Source: Lyophyllum atratum
Lineage: Eukaryota > Basidiomycota > Agaricomycetes > Agaricales > Lyophyllaceae
Reading direction: 5' to 3'
DNA: 64,000 bases
NCBI GenBank assembly: GCA_014905825.1
Contig: JACGCN010000002.1
Location: 1,736,001 to 1,800,000, forward strand
Shown here: positions 10,257 to 20,419 of the stretch, piece by piece
Layout: each line of letters opens with the position of its first letter
How positions within the stretch are numbered: position 1 is the first letter of the stretch
Translations under genes and position numbers: made by a program
Notes under the pieces: model-generated
The model's input: only the letters and a program-made list of their open reading frames with translations
Databases searched by the model: none
What the model was told of the DNA's origin: nothing

Positions 10257-11903
10257 TTAGGAAGATAGAGAAACAGGAGAAATAGCTTCGTCTGTATCGG
10301 ATGGTCCAGCTGATGAACGCTTCTTTCTGCCCTTGGTATCTGGCATCCCTTTGCTTAAGGTCCCTTTCCCATTCGCTTTCCCATTGGGCTGAGGTGTAGT
10401 CTCAGGTATCGTCGCTTTCCCCGCACCATCTTCCTTTGGTTGAGTAACAGCAGCAGGCGCTCCCCACCTTGCACCCCAACTTGTGAAAAACCGCAGCAAC
10501 CACATGGGTTTTATACCAGGGTGCTCCACCACATCTTCCTCGTCTTCCTGTTGGGTCCCAAGGTATGGAATACCAGGCTCTTCTTCCTCTGCATCGCTCT
10601 CGGTTCGGCCCAGGTGATCGACCAGTCGTTCCCGACCATCGGGCGTCCACTGGAGTCGGTTGAACGGTCCATGTGCACCATGAACGCCAGTGGGAGACGC
10701 CGCCCACCCGTTCCGAAAATCTTCTCGCGAAGTTCAAGGACCTTTTGACGGGGCGGAGTGGCGGTGTGCCAGAGGTCAGGGTATGCGGAACTGTTCAGCT
10801 TCATAACGTAAGGTGTGTGTTGCTTGGGATGTCTTGTCAGCTTTGGCGTTTGCTGCGTCGATTCTTGATATCACTTGCGCATGAGCTTCGAGGTTGGAGA
10901 GGAAGGGGAGGTGAGACTGATAGTCCTCGCGGAGCAACGAGTTGGTATTTGATAGCTTGCTTGTGACGACCTGCAAGCATGCCACGACGTTCTGCAAGTG
11001 TTGTTCTCGCCTTGTCATGATTAGCAATTGGCCGGATAGTTCAACGTCCACCCGCATGCGTTCAATAGCTAATATTCGCATGCCCCGCAAAGATTCCAAG
11101 TCATGGAAGCTCCGTCGCCTGTAAAAGAGTGAGAAACACTATAGGTACATATGACGAAGCCTCTTTACCTCGCTGGGCCGAACATTTCCAAGCGCCTGTT
11201 GGGAAATTCATACTCTCCGAGCCACTCGCAGCCTTCATCATCATACAAGGTCTCGTCCGGTTCCTCGCTCAATACACTCGCTCTACCGAGCAAGCTGCTA
11301 ATCGTGTCCCCCCGCTTTCTCCGCCTCGACTTTGTACCGCCAACCTTCAGCTCCAAGTCTGACCCATCCTGATCCAAAAGTCCACGCCCGCTAACCGGAT
11401 CTGCCCAACTTGACACCCGACTCTGCTGTATTCGTCCCCCCCAGGGCCGCTTCTGATTAAATTCGGTGACTTTGCGCTCGTAGTCTGTATTGTTGACGGA
11501 TGTGCTTTCGAGCGGTAGCCCATCGTGTAGCAGATGGAACGGGCTCGGTCGTAGATTGTCTGGTATGGCAGGAAGCATAAGACTAATACCAGCAACAAAA
11601 TAAAGGGCAGACACACCTATCGGTGAGACCTGTCCACTGCTGAGGAGATCGTCGTCGTCTGGATCGCCATCCCCGCTACTAGGGAGATAACTTGCGTTGG
11701 AAAATTCGGCGAGTAGCAAATTGGGAAGCTTACCCGACAAAAATCATTGGAGGAAGTGTTGGTGACAACGGCAGCGAGTCACCCCGAGTTATGCTCGAGC
11801 GAGCGGTCGATAGTGGATCGGCGGCTGGAGGGTATTTGCTTGCAGATGGATCCTCTTTCTCTCTATCTCCTCTCGAAGCCGGTGTGGTCATGTCAAGGCT
11901 CAT
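10257..11903 (-). CDS. uncharacterised conserved protein with coiled region (two frame breaks)
   Basis: Spliced reading starts MSLDMTTPASRGDRE (11903) or four residues later at MTTP. It passes a low-complexity acidic part (SSGDGDPDDDDLL) and a block DTISSLLGRASVLSEEPDETLYDDEG. A helical region follows with the repeated-Leu pattern LLIMTRREQHLQNVVACLQVV, then DLWHTATPPRQKVLELREKI, NRLQWTPDGRERLVDHLGR and a Lys/Ser-rich tail. The TPPRQKVLxLREKIFGTGGRR and RLQWTxDGxERLVD blocks look conserved, yet I cannot name the family. Two single-base corrections are needed: an extra base at about 10778 (RIP to DLW) and a missing G at about 10671 (VHM to GPF). An apparent membrane helix near 11600 lies in an intron. 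It sits 76 bp downstream of the STB6-like gene, same strand, and converges on CCDC47. Confidence 0.66.
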
Positions 11904-11979
11904 ATGACCTCGCTTCCTGGCAAGTCTACATAAGAAGTGTAAGCATTCAGTCGTGGATTTCAATCGCTAGCCTTTGTGC

Positions 11980-14656
11980 TCACCCAGCCCAGGATTCGAG
12001 TTTCTTCTGAACCTTCTCTCCCCACATACCTCCGAACCCGCCACCTTGCATGGCACTGTCACTCTCCTCCTCTGTCTCCGACTTGGCGGCGGCTACGACT
12101 GTGTCATCAACGTCTCCGTCGCTCAATGCCAACCTGTCCCTGTTCCTGACGTTCGCACGCTCTCGCTTTCTGTCCGCGACGGACCCAGATGCAGAGGCCC
12201 CCATTCTCTCTTTCTCAGCTTCCCACTCTCTTAGCTTCGTGATGGAAGTGACCTGACCGCTCCACAGCGCCCGCACACTCACACCCACACCTCCATCCTT
12301 CTCCTTTTCCCTTCCGGTGTACCCGTACCCATACCCCACACCCAGTGGATCTCCAACATCCTTGCCCTTTCTCTCCTTCCCCTTTGCTATCGCCTTTCGC
12401 GCCTTCCCCTTCCCGTCCTTTCCGTAAAGGGACTTCACCAACCACCCCATGTCATTCGTCGCCTCCAACAGCGCTCCTGCACCCACTGCCCCACCCCCAC
12501 CCCCGGTTCCTACACCAAGCCCAAGCCCACTAGCAAAACTCCCAATACCACTCAAAATCTGCCCCCCGCTGGACGCCACTCCAGTCCCCACACCACCCAG
12601 CGACTCCCGCTCCCTGTCGCCTGTCCCACCCTCACCGCCACTCGTCGTGCCACGTTCCCTATCAAAGCCCCCACTCCCGCCATCCCCATCACTGTCCACG
12701 CCCGCCCGCAGCTTATCTCTCAGCGCCTTACGCATCCGCCCACCGTGCCCGCCCACGCGCCCATCCGTCGCACGTACCTTCGCATCATACGCCGCTCCGA
12801 TCGCCTCGACGAGCTCGCGGGTCAGCACCACAGCGGGCGGGGAAGCACCGTTGGAGTGCGAGTGGGAATTGGAGGAGCCGGACGTGGAGGGAGTCATCTG
12901 CGGCGGTACCGGGAGATGGTGCAGATGAGGAGCGAATATATGTCCGCCAGACTGCGGGTACCCGAAGCCGTGTATCGTATGCCCGTGGTTGGAGGGTCCT
13001 GGGGTCGTAGCCGCGGAATGGGTCCGGGAGTGGGTCCGGGAGTGGGAAGGGGTAAAAGAGGAGAGGTCTTGATGAATTATGGATGGCGAGGCAGAAGGGA
13101 CAACGGGGCCGTTTGAGGAGCCAGGGCTAGTGGATTGGACGTAGGACATAAGCGCGTAGGTGAACAGACGTGGATAGAGGAAGGGGTCCTTTGGGACAAT
13201 CTGGAAGCAGTCATTGAAGCGCAGCATGAGGATACTTACGAGTGAACTTACATGGGAGAACCCCAGCGCTGCAAGTTTGTTTCTGACACAAAGTATCAGA
13301 CTAACGAGAGAGGCTACGAACATGGGATCTGCGATGCGTTCCATTGGCTGCTTAAACTATGAGCAATGATTGACATGCAGGTTACAGAACAAACCTCTAT
13401 ACCAACGCACGGCTCTCCGACTGCAATGATCCACCTCCTGATACCCTCGACAGTCTCGTCGCATAGTAATCCATCAAAATGAGGACTCGCACTTTGGGAT
13501 GCCGAGGCTGTTCCGTACATTCCAAAGATGGCTAACCCTGCTTGGATGAGCTTGACGAGCTCGAGCACGGTGGAAGTGAAAAGGGAATTATCTCTGATCA
13601 TCTTCCCCTTGGGTGGCGATGTCGATGTCGATTTCATATCAGAGTTAAGTACCGCTCGGAAGTCCAAGGACCAAGGCGGGCTTCTAGATTTCGATATGGA
13701 CCCAGAGGGTGAAGTCACGGTTTCCGGAGCATGTTTCGAGGACGCTGTGAAGCTGAGAACGGAGGCGGAATGCGAGTGTGAGCGAGGCTTTGTGGATGGT
13801 ACGGGAAGGGCAAGGCTCTCTGTGGATGTAACGGGGCCGGGCGGGGAGGAAGTACAAATACTTTCGGGAAGATGGTATGTGGAGATGAAGCGGGATTTCG
13901 TCGCATCACTGATAGACAAAGTCAAAAGCTGGCAGAGGTCTGCAAGACGGGAGGCAGTACCTAGGGTCCTCGAGAGTAAGGGCACTGCGGCCTGAGCAGC
14001 CCATCCTGAGGAGATTGATGTTTGTATAAAGCTGTTCGCGGACAGCTAGAAAGTTGCCGTCCGGAATGCGGACTATGGTGTAGTCTGAGCGGAAGTGAGC
14101 GAGAGAGGTAGCCATAAGGACACCGTGTGGCGTCTTCGGCAAAGTTAACGGGGGTCGGGCAGCTATCAGACGGGTGACATACCTCTTTGGGCCTTGCGCC
14201 ATCCCGCCGGAGATGGTGTAGGACCTTGTCCCATTCAGCATGGGCCTCGGAAGGTGTGAGGTCTGGGGAGGGGCTGAGAGAAAAGACAGATATCTGAAAT
14301 ACGTCGGTAAGATTGGTAAATGTGTAAAAGGTATACGTGCCTTATGCGAAGGGTCTCCTGTGTAAACAACGAGAACCGCCACGGGTCTGTTGCGCTCCAC
14401 GATCCTGGCGAAGGTCGGTGGAGGAAGCAAAGGCGCAAGGAAAGACTTACCATTTCTCTACGGCATACATCTGGTAGCCATGAATCTCGAGTGACTCGTG
14501 TACGACATGAAAGCGCAGAGGTATGCCGAGACAGTGGGGATGAATGGAAGCCTGGGTTGCTGGAACAAGGAGATGAGTAGGGACTGCGCGAGGTGAGAGC
14601 GGGTTGGGGGGCAGTCTGTCGGCGGGCAAGGGATGTAGGCGGCGACCTGGGGACAT
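11980..14656 (-). CDS. STB6-like (SIN3-binding protein family) protein
   Basis: Fungal STB6/STB2-type protein; in yeast these bind the SIN3 co-repressor, so a role in chromatin or signalling is inferred. The N-terminal conserved region reads LEIHGYQMYAVEKW, IVERNRPVAVLVVYTGDPSH, WDKVLHHLRRDGARPKE, SLAHFRSDYTIVRIPDGNF, INLLRMGCSGRSALTLEDP and ATKSRFISTYHLPES. It is followed by STVLELVKLIQAGLAIFGM, CDETVEGIRRWI and VRNKLAALGFSH. The C-terminal 350 residues are Gly/Ser/Lys-rich and disordered with KVQKKLESWAG at the end. Chosen start is MSPGRRLHP at 14656; a further upstream ATG lies in another frame. No indels. One intron seems to use a GC donor (gcacgt at 14340, minus strand), unless a T was lost there. 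Confidence 0.8.
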
Positions 14657-15028
14657 GGTACGATCCCGCACGCGGTGGGCTCAACATCGTCCGAACCAAC
14701 GTCCACTCCGATGCGGGGAACAGCGAGCACGCCCACGGCCCGATTTGGCAGTGGCCACGATCGGGAATTCGAGCACGTGTTTATAAGCTCAACTTTAACT
14801 GTAAATTTTGGAGAAAATGTTTCTCGTTATAGGCTCGGTTTTTCTGTCAATTTCTAAATTCTCTGGTCCATATCTCCGTCATGTAAATATAACTGGAAAG
14901 CCCCTTTCCAATTCCCGGTTTTGTCTGTGCTGTATCCTGTTCCCTTAATATTGGAACAATAACGACACCTCCGACTAATGCCCTGCTTATAACGCAGGAT
15001 GCGATAGATTCGGAGAGCCAGGAAGGGG

Positions 15029-15036
15029 TATAAATA
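15029..15036 (+). promoter_or_regulatory. TATA box (TATAAATA)
   Basis: A consensus TATA element ahead of the RING/LON gene. If transcription starts 25-35 bp downstream (about 15060), the in-frame ATG at 15046 would lie outside the mRNA, which favours the ATG at 15166 as translation start. Confidence 0.5.
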
Positions 15037-15165
15037 GAGTCCAGAATGGCTGTCGATCAACCGATCGCGCGCGGGTGCACGTGGTGCAGTATAGGGATCG
15101 GGCCCTCAGTTATAAACTCTGGTTCTGTAAAGGCGCTCGACGAGGGCGACGGAGTGTGCAATGCC

Positions 15166-17462
15166 ATGTCCGGCCACAGAGCAGAGAGCACCGAGCCCAC
15201 ACCCGTCGTCGACAACGCTCACGACGTCGACGCACCCACAGCGGCGGTACTGCACACCGGAACTCCCATTGAGCAGACTACCTCTGATTCCGGGACTGCA
15301 TCGGGAGGTGCATCGACCACGCCTGTCTCCGATCCACTGCCAAATGCTGGGCCTTCAAATACGCCTCGGAACCCCTTGACCACTCAAGACTCCCTCATGC
15401 CCGACTCGCTGCTCCCTCTCCTCCGCTGCCCCCTCTGCCACCACCGCGTCTCTACCCCCACCACCCTCCACTGTGGCCACACAATATGTACCACCCACCT
15501 ACTCACAAACCCATTATCTTGTCCTATTCCTCGCTGTGCCCCTGTTGACCACACGTCCCCCAACATTCCCTCGTCTTCCAATGTAGCCTTCTACCCCGCC
15601 CCCACCGACGACCCTGCACCTTCCTCTCCCCCTCTTCCCCTCTCTTCTCGTGTAGATGTCACTCTTAGCAAAGTCATTTCACTCATCGATCGCACTCAGC
15701 AGGAACTGCACCGCGGAGAGGACCTCCCACCTCCACTCAACTTCAGCGACGACAGTGACCCATCGGATTCCGAAGCGCCACAACAAGTGAGCTCGTCCTC
15801 TGCAATTGCGCCACGCAGCCGCCTTCGTTCCAGGTCTACGGACTCTACCACAAGACCTCGCAAACGCCGTAGACGCCAAGCTCCACCAAAGGAGGACGAA
15901 GAAGAGGACGGGGATGGCGACCTCTTGACCCATCTTCACACTGAAAGCGCTCGACAGCGTTCAACCCGCCACGACCAGCCTCTTCTCCCCCCAGATCCTC
16001 CTTCTGCTAATGCCAACTTAGAACTTATTCTTGCTCGATTTGAAAAGGATCTCCTTTCAGAACTTACCTGCGAAATCTGTTTTACTTTGTTCTTCGAACC
16101 CATAACAACCCCCTGTCAACACGCAAGTGCCCCGCGTGTATTCATCTAAATTATATCTAACTTTTATTACCCAGACTTTCTGCTCAAGGTGTCTTCACCG
16201 CTCTCTCGATCACAGTGCTACCTGCCCCCTCTGCAGACAGGATCTGCCTGGATTCTTGTACTTTCAAGACCATCCCCCTAACAAGGTCATCCTTTCTCTC
16301 CGTGCGTACTGTCGTTCCACAATCTTCCTGCCTTCTGTTTACACGGTACATAGTTCTCCACGCGTTTCCCGCCCCTTATCGAGAACGCGGCGAAGCTATC
16401 GAGGCTGAGGAGCGCGACGGTCGCCTCGATACCCCTATATTCGTCTGCCAACTCAGCTTCCCTGGCATGCCCACCCTCTTGCACTTCTTCGAACCCAGGT
16501 ACACCAGCTCCCGATTCACGCACACCCTAAATTCACCCCTTGTTTCAAACAGGTATCGACTAATGCTCCGGAGGTGTCTCGAATCACCTAACCCGTGCTT
16601 CGGGATGGTCATGCCTCCTAAACCGGGAGGGCTATCGCCGCACATGGAGTACGGTACCATGCTGGAAATCAGAAGCGTTCAAATGCAAGCTGATGGGCGG
16701 AGTCTGGTGGAGACCTGGGGCACCTACAGGTTTAGAATACTGGAGAATGGTACTCTGGACGGCTACATGGTCGGCAGGATAGAGAGGCGAGTATATTGCA
16801 ACCTCACGTACTTGAGGCCTGTTTAACCGGATTCTTGCAGAATTGAGGATTACCCAGAAGATATCACAGAGGATCCCGTCCCTGAACCTGGGGCTTCCAT
16901 GGGTTCTCCTTCCACAACTACTTCTACAGGTTCTGCGGCTCCTTCCCCCTCGACATCCGCATCCGTACCTTCCCCTACTTCATCATCCGCTTTGCCGTCT
17001 ACGACATCTTCACGCGCTGCGTCTCGTACGCTATCACCATCCAGATCACTGCCGCAGCCGCTTCCTCGCCACCCTTCCAATTCCGCCTTGATGACGCAGT
17101 GCCGCACCTTCCTCGACCAACTCGAGCGTGGCACCGCACCTTGGATCGTGCAACGCCTCGCAAGCACTTACGGGCGCATGCCTACGGACGTCTCATCCTT
17201 CTCCTACTGGGTGGCGTCGATCTTACCTATCGACGACCACGAAAAAGCGAAGCTCCTACCCATCCGGAGCCCGAGGCTGAGATTGCTGCTTGTGGTTCAC
17301 TGGATAGAGCAGCTCAATAACAATTGGTACACCGTCTTCCTTTTTGTGCGGTTGGTGAAAACGGCGCTTTTGCTGATTGGCTTATTTTTCTTTTGGCCGT
17401 TGCTGTATCTGCGTTTGGGTGGGGTGCTTAGGTGGTTCTCGAGTGGGTGCGGCATACTTTAA
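15166..17462 (+). CDS. LON-domain and RING-finger protein (LONRF type)
   Basis: Probable E3 ubiquitin ligase with two RING-like segments and a LON substrate-binding domain. The first zinc site is partial (RCPLCHHRVSTP, CGHTICTTHL, about residues 85-115). The second is a full C3HC4 RING: [39 protein letters not shown] (around residues 305-345). The LON domain runs from LDTPIFVCQLSFPGMPTL through HFFEPRYRLMLRRCLE, GMVMPPKPGG and WGTYRFRIL. A Ser/Thr linker splits the C-terminal helix bundle, which ends HWIEQLNNNWWFSSGC. Two introns use GC donors (gcaagt at 16123, gcgagt at 16787) where frame and conservation leave little choice. The hydrophobic stretch near 17340-17430 is the last intron, not a membrane helix. 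No catalytic Lon protease part is present. No indels. Confidence 0.88.
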
Positions 17463-17964
17463 CTCGAGCGCGAGGCGCGCGGAAGGGTTGGGGCGGTTGG
17501 GTAGCATCTGAGCTAACCATGGTACTTCTATGTTTGGTAACCGATCTTTCTTGGTGTTTTCTGCAGGAGGCGAGGAACGCGGGTACGGAGCATTTGGATT
17601 TTTTGTCTCTTTGTCTGCCATTTTGACCAGCACTTATTTATGGAATTCGCTTCTATGCTTCGTGCGTCTTACTTAGTCCATCATCACTCTCGTCATTTAA
17701 CATTGATTCCAAGACCGAAGCATCTGTCCACCTTCAGCAACGTACACTTACCCATATCATTACATGCATATTTTCGCCTTGCTTTCACAATCCCACAAGC
17801 ACTTACAGCTACTCCTGTTACCTCTCTGATGCCCTTCTTGTTTTACTCTATTCAATGTTTTATTTGGGCGTGTACTTCCAATAGACTTCGTGCAAAGCTA
17901 ATGTGCATTTCAAGTTAAATAGACTGTCAGCGCGTGTAGGGCTTGTTTGACGTCAATAATTGCG

Positions 17965-18300
17965 TTATGCCAAGGAGACAGTATGATGACAGAAAGGCAA
18001 GAAAATGACCCATAACAGGCTACAGGAATGTTGATGATATATCAGCCTCTCCCCACCAGACCCAAGTACTATTCACGGACTGACAGCGCTAAATCCAAGA
18101 CGGTGGAGTGATCCAACCGAATGAACGTCTATATTGTGCCAAGGAGGCAGTATGATGACAAGAAGACATGGAAGTGACCCATAACAGGTTACAGGAACGT
18201 CGATGATATATCAGCCTCTCCCCACCAGACCCAAGTACTATTCACGGACTGACAGCGCTAAATCACGACGTTGGAGTGTTCCAACCGGATGAACGTCTAT
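17965..18300 (+). repeat. 168-bp tandem direct duplication
   Basis: Two adjacent copies, 17965-18132 and 18133-18300, both 168 bp. They share a long identical core (from atgatatatcagcctctccc through gacagcgctaaatc) and differ at scattered positions at both ends. It lies in a gene-free stretch; no open frame crosses both copies. Function unknown. Confidence 0.85.
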
Positions 18301-19480
18301 CTGGTCGGCGACAATGCGACGCGGGCTATGCATAGAACCGCTCCGCGATGTGTGGTTCGATGAGGAGCAGAGCGCTAAAAGACGTCGCCACAGCAGTTTC
18401 TGAGCGTTCAGCCACTTTGCGAGTCTGGTAAGTTAGCACATCAGGTTCGCAGGCTGTGCCGCAGCGCAGAGAAAAGCGGCTGCGCAGTCGTCGAGGAGAT
18501 GCTCAGCGCCTAACGTGGAGCGTGGGAGCGACGCGCTGCGGCGGTGGTGGGCCAAGTGCATGATTGCGTCAATCAATGCAGTGAGAGGCATTGACTGATT
18601 GTTGGGGTGGTCCTGATAGGAGTTGGCAGGACGCTGATGGCGGGGTAAGGTAACATTGTATGGCCTTCTAAGGCGTTCCACAGCGATCTAGCATTTGCTC
18701 TGTCGGTGGTAACGCCGCACAGGTGTATTCGTGTTCCGTGTTCGTCACTCCACGTGGGCTATTCTTGGAAGCGCAGGCGGTGAAGGTGTATTCGGGTTTC
18801 GTACGGAGATCAGAGCTCAGTCCGTGGAAGGCGGGAAAAGAGGCGCTCAGCGGAAGAAGGCACCCCAGAAAACATTGTGGTCCTTAATCGTGAGAGTGGA
18901 TACCTGAACACGGGTTTTCGTGACGACACGTCGCTAAGTATTCAAAGCTTCAAGCTCATTGTGAGGTTCTCGAAGCCAAGGCTGTGTACTACCTTGCGCT
19001 CCCAAGCGCCCACGGCGGGAGGCTATACAAGATACGGGCACTCGCGGATAATTATGAGGTGAAGCGACAGAGTGTAGAGTCAAGACTTTGTTGTAGACTC
19101 CCTGGGAAAACGAGATGAGAGTCTTTTCTGGTGTGAAATCCAGGATGTTGCTGCAAGTGACGATGAGCAGTGTCCTGTAGACGGAGCCAGATACGGATTA
19201 GGTACGGGCGCTAACGAGAGAGGTCAGGAGGACAGAATTTGATGCGGCTGTGAGTCAGGGACCGTCAGGATTGTCATAGCGCGGGGGCGGTGAACATAGA
19301 TCCTATTGAGTCAGTCTTACTCTATCTCTCACTTTGGAAGTTTCTCTTATGGCGTAGCACTTATATACTGCGCCGTAATCTCTCAAGATGCGACATCCAC
19401 ATCGCGTCTTGACTGCGCAACTCAATCTACCTACGCGCCATATATATCGGACGTCAACGACCACTCCCCCACACACTCTA
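18301..19480. other. 1.2 kb with no confident gene
   Basis: With the stretch 17463-17964 this is the longest gene-free part of the conserved block. Small open frames on both strands (for example 18433-18681 minus) have no family features. The 3' end should hold the DUF6699 promoter; TA-rich steps (tatatactg near 19361, tatatatc near 19441) could serve as a TATA region. Confidence 0.45.
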
Positions 19481-20127
19481 ATGCCAGGCAAACACGTCCG
19501 CTTCGACGGGATCCCCCCCACCCCGCCTTCCCTCTACTCAAACACATCCTCTCTGCCATCCGAAGGTGGCCCGTAACACCACCACCATTGCAGTACTTTG
19601 GCTCTCCGCACGCCTACTCCCCGCTACTCAATGTCCCGAGTCGCATCCATCCAGTGCTCGGTGCTGCACGCGTTCCTCTCGTGCACTACGACCTATCGCT
19701 CCCAATATCAGCCCTACAACTACATCCTTCAGTGCTCACACATGTTCTAAGCGAACCCGCAACACAACCACCACTTCCATGCATGACCATCATCTGCCAA
19801 CCCTTGCCATGGTCCATCAATGTCACCGCGTCCAACTCTAAACAGGGCACATATGTGACAGTTCTGGACATCTTTGACGCAATCTACCGCGCTCTACGAC
19901 TCAGCGTGACCAGTCGAGAATTCGAGGACATTGCTACACATGATGAGAAGCGCAGGGTCAATGATGCTTACTGTCGGCGGTATAAGAGCATAGCGGACAA
20001 GAAAGGCTACGAGCTGGAAAAATCCAAGGGGTTGAAGAGGGTCGACTATTTGAAGGAGAGACATATCTTTGCGAGCTTGGCGAGCACGCCGCACGGCCCG
20101 GACGTCTGGGAGCTGAATACGGTGTAA
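19481..20127 (+). CDS. DUF6699 domain protein (one frame break)
   Basis: Small basidiomycete-specific family of unknown function. The N-terminus MPGKHVRFDGIPPTPPSLYS continues, after one base lost near 19572 (GGP then VTPPPLQYFG), into the conserved domain: VPLVHYDLSLPIS, LSEPATQPPLPCMTIICQPL, WSINVTASN, VTVLDIFDAIYRALR and VTSREFEDI, closing with KGLKRVDYLKERHIFASL and GPDVWELNTV. The gene is intronless. Without the missing base, the downstream frame remains open upstream of the real start, which would give a false longer N-terminus. The closing motif RVDYLxxRxxFAxL plus GPDxWELN is typical of the family. Confidence 0.8.
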
Positions 20128-20419
20128 CTAACACAGCCAGATGTTTCTTTCTCCCCTTCGCAACGAACTCATACCCAGCTACGCCACATACCATACCCCA
20201 CAGACTGTATCATTATCACCCCACTTGTTTATTAGTACTTATCGGATATCTTACACTGTAGCCTATAGAACGCATATGGATCCATGTTATGAACTGCACG
20301 ATCGCGATGATCACCAAATAAGGAAGTGGAATCAGATCGTGTTATCTCATCCGCCTGACGTACTAGGCTTAGTCCGAGTCGAGTCGTCTCAAGTCCGCAG
20401 TGGTAAGCTTATTACTATC

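Noticed and set aside
11580..11640. Apparent membrane helix in the uncharacterised gene at 10257-11903
   Set aside because: The stretch begins gtgtgt and ends cataccag; splicing keeps the frame (VSPI then DNLRPSPFH). It is an intron.
17340..17430. Hydrophobic segment suggesting a C-terminal membrane helix in the RING/LON protein
   Set aside because: It has GT and AG ends, and removing it gives NNNWWFSSGCGIL, the usual LON-RING C-terminus. It is an intron.
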